Shown here: positions 43,638-51,446 of the stretch, in pieces
Layout: every line of letters starts with the position of its first letter
Position numbering within the stretch: the stretch's first letter is position 1
Program-made: the position numbers and the translations under genes
The notes under the pieces: model-generated
Told to the model about the DNA's origin: nothing
Database searches by the model: none
Seen by the model: the letters and a program-made list of their open reading frames with translations, nothing else
Assembly: GCA_018064755.1 (NCBI GenBank)
Contig: JAGHUP010000020.1
Span: forward strand, 1 to 64,000
Reading direction: 5' to 3'
Source of the DNA: Candidatus Crickella equi
GTDB lineage: Bacteria > Bacillota > Clostridia > Peptostreptococcales > Anaerovoracaceae
Length of the DNA stretch: 64,000 nucleotides

Positions 43638-44165
43638 ATGAACAATTCATGGCTTAAACAAAATTCAGCAAATATCATCACAAGCACGAGAATCATTGGA
43701 ACCTTCGTAATGTTGTTCCTGCCATCTCTCTCTCTGCCTTTCTTGGTGGTGTACGCATACACAGGATTCACAGATGTCCTGGATGGTTTTGTTGCGCGTA
43801 AGCTCAAGGTGCAGAGTGAGTTCGGAGGCAAACTGGATAGTGCGTCTGATCTGTTCTTCTATGTCACAATGATGCTGAAGATCTTCCCTTATCTGGTGAA
43901 GTATCTGCCGGCGTTTATCATGATGACAATTTACTGCATCTTCGGATTCCGTATGATACTCTACCTGCTGGTATGGATGTACCGTCGTAAGATTGTATCG
44001 AGCCACTCGTATTACAACAAGGCGACTGGCGTGCTGGTTTATCTCGTTCCGTTCCTGATCAAGACATCCGTATTCCCGTACTATGGCGGTCTGTCTTGCG
44101 GAGTTGCAATTCTTGCAGCGGCTCACGATGTGAGACTGCTCATTGCAGAAGGTCATGAAGAATAA
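43638..44165 (+). CDS. CDP-alcohol phosphatidyltransferase family protein
   Basis: 175 residues, 4-5 TM helices. The family motif D-G-x2-A-R-x8-G-x3-D-x3-D is complete in TDVLDGFVARKLKVQSEFGG followed by KLDSASD. It transfers a phosphatidyl group from CDP-diacylglycerol to an alcohol at the membrane. Which alcohol is not clear; PgsA or a cardiolipin-related enzyme is possible. Its 3' end overlaps the TetM-like gene start. Confidence 0.85.
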   Translation: MNNSWLKQNSANIITSTRIIGTFVMLFLPSLSLPFLVVYAYTGFTDVLDGFVARKLKVQSEFGGKLDSASDLFFYVTMMLKIFPYLVKYLPAFIMMTIYCIFGFRMILYLLVWMYRRKIVSSHSYYNKATGVLVYLVPFLIKTSVFPYYGGLSCGVAILAAAHDVRLLIAEGHEE

Positions 44166-46815
44166 TAAATCGATTTGCATAGGACTGCTGGCTCACGTTG
44201 ATGCCGGCAAGACTACGTTATCAGAAGCAATTTTATATAGGACCGGTGAAATTCGTAAACTCGGTCGTGTCGACCACGGGGATTCCTATCTCGATAACAA
44301 TGAGATGGAAAGAAACCGTGGTATTACTGTCTTTTCCAAAACAGCAGCTTTCACTGCTGGTGAGACTGATGTGACAGTGCTCGACACACCGGGACATGTG
44401 GACTTCTCGGCGGAGATGGAGCGCGTGCTGTCAGTAATTGACTACGCGCTTTTAATTATTAGTGCTTCTGAAGGTGTTCAGAGCCATACGGAAACTCTGT
44501 GGAGACTTCTTAAGGACAGAAATATTCCGGTAATAGTATTCGTTAATAAGATGGACTTGGCAGTAAGGGACAAGCACGCGCTCATCGGCGAGCTGGAGCA
44601 GAGATTCGGCGCCGGCTTCGTGGACTTCTCCTCTGGCTGCTCAGGCGAACAATTTATTGATGACATAACATTGCACTCGCCGGCGCTCGCCGACATTGTG
44701 CTCGCCGACCGGCATCCTTCGGATGCCGACATCTCCGCCGCCATCGCATCAAGAGAAATCTTCCCTTGCTGTTTTGGCTCAGCGCTCAAGATGGAAGGCA
44801 TAGATGAGCTCTTAGAATGCCTGGATAGATTTACAGTAGAGAATGAAGAATATCAGGGCCAAGAATTCGGTGCAAGAATCTTCAAAGTTCAGCGCGACCA
44901 CAATGATGAGAGACTGACTTTCATGAGACTCACAGGTGGTAGCCTGAAGTCGCGCGAGACAATCTCTGGCGTTGATGCCAATGGAGAATCTTGGACAGAG
45001 AAGATTAACAATATTCGTATATACTCAGGAATGAAATTTGCACAGGCTGAGGAAGTTACCGCTGGACAGGTCTGCGCGGTAACGGGTCTTACTCATACAT
45101 TGCCAGGTGCAGTACTTGGCACGGCCGTAGCGGCAGCGTCTGAAGAACTTGAACCAATAGTAATGCACTCCGTGGCCAGCGCCGTTGACGCTAATGGTAA
45201 TACCCCGGATGTTACTACACTGCTTAGAGCTTTTAGACAGCTGGGCGAGGAAGATCCCAAACTCCATATCGCCTGGGATGAAAATACACAGGAAATAACA
45301 CTTAGAATGATGGGTGAGATGCAGCTTGAGATACTGCAGCAACTCGTTTTAGATAGATATGGCTATAGAGTTGAGTTCGGACCAGCCAGAGTCGTATATC
45401 TTGAAACAATTAGCAAAACAATAGAAGGCGCTGGCCACTTTGAGCCACTCCGCCACTATGCAGAAGTTCACCTGATACTCGAACCGGCTGAAAGAGGTAG
45501 CGGAATTACACTCGACAGCATAGTGCCGGAAGACGTTCTGGCGCGCAACTGGCAGAGACTCATACTCACACATCTCGAAGAAAAAGAACACATTGGCACC
45601 CTCATAGGCGCGCCAATTACAGATATGAAGATAACGCTTGCCGCAGGCCGTGCCCACGACAAGCACACCAACGGTGGTGACTTTAGAGAGGCAACCTACC
45701 GTGCTCTTCGCCAAGGTCTCATGCAGGCAAGAGCAGATGGTGCAGCAGTACTGCTTGAGCCATTCACGGACTTTAGAATAGAAGTAAAGTCTGATCAGAT
45801 TGGTCGCATCATGACCGACCTTGAACAGTTTGCAGATATTGGAGCAATCAATCAGACAGGTGAAACAGCGACTTTGGAAGGCTGCGCATCATCGGCTGCA
45901 CTTACAGCATATATGCCAACTTTCACCGCAGTAACAGGCGGTCAGGGCCATGTTGCGCTTCGTCAAGCAGGCTACAAAGAATGCAAGAATGCCGAGCAGG
46001 TAATAAGCGAAGCCGGATACAACCCGGAGCGCGATATCAACAACCCGGCAGACTCCGTATTCGTATCTCATAGCGAGAGCGACATTGTTAACTGGAAGGA
46101 TGCAATGAAGAAGATGCACATTCCGCCGGTTCTCAAGGAGGGTGGAATCGCAGAGACATCTCGCTCAGTTGCCGACACAGCTAGGCGTGAGGCTTACAGA
46201 AAGGCACTCGCAACTGACGACGAACTCAAGGCCATCTTCGACCGTACATTCGGCTCGAACAAACAGAGCAGGCACAAATGGGCGACCGAGCATCACTTCA
46301 CCCGCGACGCAGCAGACAAGAACTACGAGAGAAATGCCGAGATCAAGCAACGCCACACGCATGCTAACACTCCGGCAACTCAGCTCGAAGACTCTGCCAT
46401 CTATCTCATAGATGGCTATAACCTTGTTAATTGCGATAAAGAACTATCCGATCTCGCACATACCGACATCAATGCGGCGCGCGAAGCATTAATAGATAGG
46501 CTTATCCACTACCAGGGATATACAGGCAACGAAGTCGTTGTAGTATTCGACGCCTACAAGCGCGCCGACTATAACGGCGAAGAAGAGAAAAGACTTGGCA
46601 TCCGCATCGTATACACGGCAACCGATGAGCCGGCGGATATTCGCATGGGCCTCATGGCCGCAAACTACGGCAAGAACAAACGCATCCGCATCGTCTCATC
46701 CGATGCCTTAGTCCAGCAAAATGCCCTCGTCAACAACGCACTGAGAGTACCATCCTCCGAATTCCTTGCGGAACTCGTCAGCGTTGAAAATGAAATACGA
46801 AATCTGCTACAATAA
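44155..46815 (+). CDS. TetM/EF-G-like ribosomal GTPase fused to a Rae1/YacP-type NYN ribonuclease domain
   Basis: ATG at 44155 is chosen because MKNNKSICIGLLAHVDAGKT mirrors Tet(M)-type starts; a TTG at 44143 is possible. Of 886 residues, ~1-640 form a complete ribosomal-protection GTPase: G1 AHVDAGKTT, switch NRGITVFSKTAAF, DTPGHVDFSAEMER, NKMDL, then EF-G-like domains II-V. A Lys/Arg-rich linker (~645-745) leads to a NYN domain (~748-886) with IYLIDGYNLVN, VVVVFDAYKR, DEPADIRMGLMAANYG and IRIVSSDALVQQNAL. These match B. subtilis Rae1/YacP, an RNase that cuts mRNA in the ribosomal A site. A fused ribosome-targeting nuclease is the natural inference; a tetracycline-resistance role is unproven. 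Confidence 0.85.
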   Translation: MKNNKSICIGLLAHVDAGKTTLSEAILYRTGEIRKLGRVDHGDSYLDNNEMERNRGITVFSKTAAFTAGETDVTVLDTPGHVDFSAEMERVLSVIDYALLIISASEGVQSHTETLWRLLKDRNIPVIVFVNKMDLAVRDKHALIGELEQRFGAGFVDFSSGCSGEQFIDDITLHSPALADIVLADRHPSDADISAAIASREIFPCCFGSALKMEGIDELLECLDRFTVENEEYQGQEFGARIFKVQRDHNDERLTFMRLTGGSLKSRETISGVDANGESWTEKINNIRIYSGMKFAQAEEVTAGQVCAVTGLTHTLPGAVLGTAVAAASEELEPIVMHSVASAVDANGNTPDVTTLLRAFRQLGEEDPKLHIAWDENTQEITLRMMGEMQLEILQQLVLDRYGYRVEFGPARVVYLETISKTIEGAGHFEPLRHYAEVHLILEPAERGSGITLDSIVPEDVLARNWQRLILTHLEEKEHIGTLIGAPITDMKITLAAGRAHDKHTNGGDFREATYRALRQGLMQARADGAAVLLEPFTDFRIEVKSDQIGRIMTDLEQFADIGAINQTGETATLEGCASSAALTAYMPTFTAVTGGQGHVALRQAGYKECKNAEQVISEAGYNPERDINNPADSVFVSHSESDIVNWKDAMKKMHIPPVLKEGGIAETSRSVADTARREAYRKALATDDELKAIFDRTFGSNKQSRHKWATEHHFTRDAADKNYERNAEIKQRHTHANTPATQLEDSAIYLIDGYNLVNCDKELSDLAHTDINAAREALIDRLIHYQGYTGNEVVVVFDAYKRADYNGEEEKRLGIRIVYTATDEPADIRMGLMAANYGKNKRIRIVSSDALVQQNALVNNALRVPSSEFLAELVSVENEIRNLLQ

Positions 46816-46841
46816 GTTCATCAATAGAAAGGAGACCAACT

Positions 46842-47441
46842 ATGAAGAAACTAACAATTACATTATTAGCTATCGTCATGGCATTCGCATTCGCAGCTTG
46901 CAGCTCCAACGAGCCAGCAGCAGAGAAGAATGAGATTGCAGATCTCTATGTTAACGAAGAATACTCATCCTGCATGTCCAGTTGCACTGAAGGTGTATGG
47001 AAGGGCGTTTTCCAGAAAGATGACTTTGCCGAGGTAATTCTCGCTGAGGCCAAATTCAGCAAAGAAGAAGCCAAGGCTTACGACGCTATTGACTTCGCTG
47101 ATGAAGAAGCAGAAGATAAGCAACTAGACATCGTCTTACACGCTACAGATGTAACAATAACCGATGTAACAGACAAGGTTCCAACACAGGAAGACCTTGA
47201 TGCTAAATGGATTGGAAAGAAGTGCGCTGACCTCGAAGACGCAGGGTTCTATGAGAGTGGCAATACAAGTGATGAAGAGGAAGGCCTCAGAATCTTCTAC
47301 GACGGACCAGACTACTGTGTAGAGCTCTGGTTTAAGAACAGCAAGGAACTCAGCATCGACGATCTCTCAGCTAACGACATCCGCGCGCTCAAGATAATCA
47401 AGGTTAAATTGACAGGCCTTGGAGACTCATTCATCGACTAA
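46842..47441 (+). CDS. Small lipoprotein of unknown function
   Basis: 199 residues with a lipoprotein signal: hydrophobic core and lipobox AFAACSS, lipidated Cys at residue 20. AAAGGAG precedes the ATG. The mature domain is acidic, with alternating strands and two SSCxSSC-like Cys (SSCMSSCTEGVW) near residue 45-52. I do not recognise a family. It ends directly in the terminator that is part of the tRNA-Lys-associated direct repeat. Confidence 0.72.
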   Translation: MKKLTITLLAIVMAFAFAACSSNEPAAEKNEIADLYVNEEYSSCMSSCTEGVWKGVFQKDDFAEVILAEAKFSKEEAKAYDAIDFADEEAEDKQLDIVLHATDVTITDVTDKVPTQEDLDAKWIGKKCADLEDAGFYESGNTSDEEEGLRIFYDGPDYCVELWFKNSKELSIDDLSANDIRALKIIKVKLTGLGDSFID

Positions 47442-47496
47442 GAAAAACGAGGTCGTTAAGCCTCGTTTTTGGTGGACGATCAGGGGCTCGAACCCT
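47440..47496. repeat. Left direct repeat: tRNA-Lys 3' fragment plus terminator (candidate att site)
   Basis: This 57-bp segment is 53/57 identical to 51093-51149. It contains the hairpin CGAGG...CCTCG with A and T runs and then 27 bases (47470-47496) equal to the CCA, acceptor 3' strand and T arm of tRNA-Lys. Identity stops inside the tRNA after AACCCT. The rest of the tRNA is missing, so this is a displaced tRNA end. It still works as a terminator for the lipoprotein gene. Confidence 0.8.
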
Positions 47497-47525
47497 ATCG
47501 GGTGTATACAAAAGTGTATACATTT

Positions 47526-48827
47526 TTATGCTTCCAAACTATCCCTGTCGAGTAAGAATTCTTTCACACCCATTGTTACATATCCTTTTTCATCACGGCG
47601 AGGTTTCATGCTCTTTTCCACAATGATAATTTTTTTAAAAGAGTCTGCCGTTTTGTCGAAAGAAATGGTTTCTTGTTTGTATTTTTCTTCATCTGGGATG
47701 GCATAAGCCGATTGGATATAATACCTCTTGCTACCGAGCGTAGCAATAAAATCTATTTCCCGCTGGTTACGAATGTCTTTACCCTCGGCGTTTTTCTCAC
47801 GAGATTCCACAACTCCTACATCCACCTGATATCCTCTATAGCGAAGCTCATTATAGATGATGTTCTCCATAATATGAGTGCCTTCAATCTGTCGGAAGCT
47901 CAGTCTGGCATTACGGAGACCGATATCTTCAAAGTAAATTTTATATGGAGTTCCGATATACTTTCTGCCTTTGATGTTATAGCGTTTTACTCGAGACAGC
48001 ATAAAGGCATCTTCCATGTGACTGATATATTTATCAACCGTAAAGTCACTGATTTTGGACTGCTTCACGGAGGCAAAAGTATCTGCAATTTTCTTCGGGT
48101 TGATCAGAGAAGATATTCCGGACGCAATGACGTCAAGCACTTCGCCAATTAAGGTGTTTTCCGGAAGATTATAACGACTTATGATATCCCTTAAATACAG
48201 ATTCTTCATTTGTGAAATCAAATATGTTGATTTCTGCTCGTCCGTAGCCATAAGAGCAACTGCGGGAAGTCCGCCATAGACAGAGTATTCGTCATATGCG
48301 TCATTTTTATCTCCACCCTTGAAATTATAGAATTCCGAAAATGAAAGCGGCAGAATATGAACCTCATCGCCCCTACCTTCAAACTCGGTAACGATATCTC
48401 TGGAAAGGAATTTGGAATTGCTTCCGGTCACATAAACATCCATGTTGCTTTTGCGCAGAAATCCGTTCAGCACAGATTCAAATGCGCCGAGCTTCTGCAC
48501 CTCATCTAGAAGAATATAGTACATTTCATCGTCAGAAATCTGCGGCATCAGCCAATTGATAAATTTTGTTGGGTCGACCTTGTGGTCTGTTTTTTCATTA
48601 TCAAGAATGATAGGATCTTCTCCTATGGTGATAAGATTATCAGCTGCATCAAAAGCAAATTTGATGATATGTTTTTCGTCAATTCCTTCTTCCAGGAGAT
48701 GTTTATAAAACAGTTCGTTGAGAAGATAGGATTTTCCACTCCTGCGGATTCCGGTAATTACTTTTATGAATCCGTTATGTTTACGGACGATTAGCCGGTT
48801 TAAATATTCATCGCGTTTAATTTCCAT
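47526..48827 (-). CDS. AAA+ ATPase with DUF4143 domain
   Basis: 433 residues. N-terminal P-loop ATPase: Walker A ITGIRRSGKSYLLNEL (~24-39), Walker B YYILLDEVQKL (~105-115), sensor VTGSNSKFLS. An HTH-like middle (KKIADTFASVKQSKISDFTV) and the C-terminal DUF4143 PD-(D/E)XK-like domain (REIDFIATLGSKRYYIQSAY) follow. These ATPases are widespread, mobile and of unclear function in anaerobes. It is the only minus-strand gene in the tRNA-bounded segment and more AT-rich than the neighbours outside it. The 243 bp between it and 49071 hold no gene. Confidence 0.88.
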   Translation of the reverse strand: MEIKRDEYLNRLIVRKHNGFIKVITGIRRSGKSYLLNELFYKHLLEEGIDEKHIIKFAFDAADNLITIGEDPIILDNEKTDHKVDPTKFINWLMPQISDDEMYYILLDEVQKLGAFESVLNGFLRKSNMDVYVTGSNSKFLSRDIVTEFEGRGDEVHILPLSFSEFYNFKGGDKNDAYDEYSVYGGLPAVALMATDEQKSTYLISQMKNLYLRDIISRYNLPENTLIGEVLDVIASGISSLINPKKIADTFASVKQSKISDFTVDKYISHMEDAFMLSRVKRYNIKGRKYIGTPYKIYFEDIGLRNARLSFRQIEGTHIMENIIYNELRYRGYQVDVGVVESREKNAEGKDIRNQREIDFIATLGSKRYYIQSAYAIPDEEKYKQETISFDKTADSFKKIIIVEKSMKPRRDEKGYVTMGVKEFLLDRDSLEA

Positions 48828-49070
48828 TTTTTCTCATTTAATTTTTGTTCCCATAGCGGCAATTTATTTAAATGCATTATATCGAGCTGTGCGTGAAAAG
48901 TCAACGCGTTTACTCGTTACAAGCGCAATACTGTGTCATTTTTTGTCGTTATAACCTTGCCCAAATCCATTGTGGGGGGCGCCTCGACCTTTACAATTTA
49001 CTTGTAAGACTATGTCATAAAACCCCGATACATATGACATTAATGAAAATTAGAAAGAAAGGAAGGAATT

Positions 49071-50745
49071 ATGAAAAAGAAATTATTTAGCATCTTGCTA
49101 TCACTGTGTATGGTGGTCACGATGATGCCAGCTATGACGTTCACAGCGTATGCTGGAAATGAAATGCTAGATGAAATACAAGGTCAAGGAACGAAAGACG
49201 ACCCTTGGTTAATTGGTGAAGAAAATGATATTGATGTGAAAGCCGTGCTGAGCGATGATGGCAGAACTCTCACCATCGATGGAAGCGGCGCAATGAAGGA
49301 AGATTTCTTAAGTTGGAAAAAACCATGGGATGACTATTGCTCGACACTCACCAAGGTCACCATCGAAGGGGATGTGACGAACATTGGCAACTGGGCATTC
49401 GGTTCATGTCAGCAACTTACATCGGTTACTCTTCCTGTCGGGTTAAAGACCATCGGCGAATATGCGTTTGTTGGTTGTACAGAGCTGGAATCGATTACTG
49501 TTCCAGAAAGCGTTGAAAAAATCGGTGAGGGTGCATTTTCGGAGAGTGGTCTTGCATCGATTACTCTACTCGATGGTGTAAAGACCATCGGCAAATATGC
49601 GTTTGCTTGGTGTGTAGGGCTGGAATTGATTACTGTTCCAGAAAGCGTTGAAAAAATCGGTGATGGTGCATTTGGGGGGGTGTGGTCTTACATCGATTAC
49701 TCTTCCCGCTGGTTTAAAGACCATCGGCGAAGCGGCATTTGCGGAGTGCTCGAATCTTACGACAATCACCGTCAAGGCTAAAATTCCGCCGAGCCTAGGT
49801 GACGACGCTATTCCCGACAGCGTTGAGAAGATCTATGTACCAATAGATTCATACGGTTCGTATATAGATAATGACCTACAAGTTTCAAATGGTTGGAAAC
49901 AGTACGAAAAAAAGATTATAGGAGTATACGCGGTTAGCGTTGCGACCACGACCAACGGCACGGTAACGTCGGATAAAGAATATGTGGCAACTGATGCAGA
50001 ATCAGCAGACAAAGTAGTTACGCTTACCGTTACACCTGAAGAGGGATATGTACTCAAATCACTTAAATATAACGACGGAAAAGATCACGAGATCACCGCG
50101 GATGAGCAGGGTGCATATAAGTTCACGATGCCAGAAGCAAATGTTACTGTAACTGCAGAGTTTGAAGTTAAGTCAACACCAACACCAACACCATATGTAC
50201 CAACTAATCAGGAACTTTTCAACGCATACAAGGTAACTGCTAAGGCAGAATGCGACAAGTTACTCACTGCTGAAGATTCAGAAGCGGTTAAGAAGCTTGT
50301 AACTGATGCTAAGACTGCAATTGATAATGCGAAGTATGATACAACAAAGACTCTTGCAGATAACAAGCTTGTTCTTGATAGCATCGTTTCTGAACTCAAG
50401 CAGAATGTAGTTGAGCAGAGAGCAGACGAAGACCTTACAAAGTTTGCTAAGGCAACTAAGATGAAAGTAACTAAGGCCAAAGCGTTAAAGAAGCATAAGA
50501 TCAAACTGACATATAAGATTGCTGACAAGGGTCTTTATGTTACTAAGTATCAGATCTATAGATCAACTAAGAAGTCTTCAGGTTTCAAGAAGATCGCAAC
50601 AACATCCAAGAAGTCTTATACTGATTCCAAGAAGTTAAAGAAGGGTAAGAAGTATTACTACAAGGTTCGTGGAATGGTTAAGCTTTCAACCGGCAAGTAT
50701 ACTTACACAAAGTATTCTTCAGTAAAGAAAGTAAAGGCTAAGTAA
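49071..50745 (+). CDS. BspA-like leucine-rich-repeat surface protein, frame broken at a G7 tract
   Basis: A start at 49071 with GGAAGGAA and a signal peptide (to ~TFTAYA, residue 28) leads into LRR_5 repeats ([35 protein letters not shown] and others). The frame is lost after GGTGCATTT plus seven G (49674-49680) and stops at 49781. With six G the next frame continues as [14 protein letters not shown] into further LRR repeats, a [20 protein letters not shown] repeat domain, a helical bundle and an FN3-like Lys-rich tail, ending at 50745. The intact product would be ~558 aa. The repair point lies in a homopolymer, so phase variation, transcriptional slippage or recent decay are all possible. 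The right part has its own internal ATG but no secretion signal. Confidence 0.8.
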
Positions 50746-50762
50746 TTTAGCAATAATCGACT

Positions 50763-50790
50763 AGAGGGGATTGAAAATCCCCTCTTTTTA
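50763..50790 (+). terminator. Terminator after the surface protein
   Basis: AGAGGGGATT and AATCCCCTCT form a 10-bp stem with a GAA loop and T5 after it. Confidence 0.87.
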
Positions 50791-50861
50791 TGTTGCTGCA
50801 GTTTCATATAAATTGAGTAAAACTAATTGTGACATAGTAGGATAATAAACTTTACAGCGTA

Positions 50862-51087
50862 TTGTCACAATAGAGATCATCACGCCAAAACTACATCATT
50901 TTTCAGGCCGAGACTGTTGCGTTTTGTCGCAATAAAGACTTACATACCAAAAGTACATCATCAACTCAGGTCAAATTTACCGAATTGATGATGTACTTTT
51001 TGCGTCATTGCTCACATAGCGACAATTCGTCGCCTTTTCCCTGTCGAAAATGATGAACTTTTCTCATCAGTCCTCACATAGCGACAA
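50862..51087. repeat. 226-bp four-unit palindromic intergenic element, copy 2
   Basis: Same design as 33492-33718: direct units at 50862 (TTGTCACAATA) and 50924 (TTGTCGCAATA), 62 bp apart, and inverted units ending ATAGCGACAA at 51025 and 51087. The central stem AAAAGTACATCATCAA with its inverse is kept, but the outer part of the stem carries substitutions (ACTCAGG against CCGAATT). The core from ACCAAAAGTACATCATCAA to GATGATGTACTTTTTGCGTC is nearly identical in both copies. It abuts the tRNA-Lys terminator. Confidence 0.8.
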
Positions 51088-51092
51088 AAGTA

Positions 51093-51149
51093 AAGAAAAA
51101 CGAGGCTGTTAAGCCTCGCATTTGGTGGACGATCAGGGGCTCGAACCCT
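51093..51149. repeat. Right direct repeat within tRNA-Lys (candidate att site)
   Basis: The counterpart of 47440-47496 (53/57 identical). It covers the tRNA-Lys terminator (CGAGGCT/AGCCTCG stem, T run on the minus strand) and the tRNA 3' end through the T arm. The functional tRNA continues to 51198. Confidence 0.8.
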
Positions 51150-51198
51150 GGACACCCTGATTAAGAGTCAGGTGCTCTGCCAGCTGAGCTAATCGTCC
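51123..51198 (-). tRNA. tRNA-Lys (anticodon CTT), CCA encoded
   Basis: A 76-nt cloverleaf on the minus strand, fully paired: acceptor GGACGAT/ATCGTCC, D arm GCTC/GAGC, anticodon arm CCTGA-CTCTTAA-TCAGG, T arm CAGGG/CCCTG, discriminator A, CCA. It reads lysine AAG codons. Its 3' end is duplicated at 47470-47496. Confidence 0.97.
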
Positions 51199-51276
51199 AT
51201 ATTCAGTTGAAAATGCTGCGTTTCTTTCGTCGCGCTTGATTATATTAGCATTCGCGATGTACGAAGTCAAGCATTA

Positions 51277-51424
51277 ATTACGAAAAATCCTTAAAATTCG
51301 TAATAAATAGCTGAAAACATTGAAATACAAGGATATTTGTTGTAGTATATCTAATGAATATTTGTAAGATAGGTGAGTTATGGGCTCACGATAGTTGAAA
51401 CTATAAATTCTCCCCCAGGGGAAT
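51277..51424 (+). promoter_or_regulatory. Structured upstream region of the zinc-ribbon protein gene
   Basis: ATTACGAA-N12-TTCGTAAT (51277-51284 with 51297-51304) is a perfect spaced inverted repeat. Three short hairpins follow in the probable leader: GTGAG/CTCAC (51373-51389), ATAGT/ACTAT (51391-51404) and a CCCC/GGGG stem (51407-51424). The ribosome site CGGAGGT lies just after them. No match to a known riboswitch is recognised. Confidence 0.4.
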
Positions 51425-51446
51425 AAACAAATTCGGAGGTATAATA

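Noticed and set aside
44155..46815. Calling it a tetracycline resistance gene
   Set aside because: The GTPase is TetM-like but diverged and carries a nuclease domain; resistance cannot be deduced from sequence.
47470..47496. A second tRNA-Lys gene
   Set aside because: Only the T arm and acceptor 3' strand are present; no D or anticodon arm follows.
47502..47521. GTGTATAC direct repeat as an integrase core site
   Set aside because: It lies outside the 57-bp duplicated segment and does not recur at the other end of the island.
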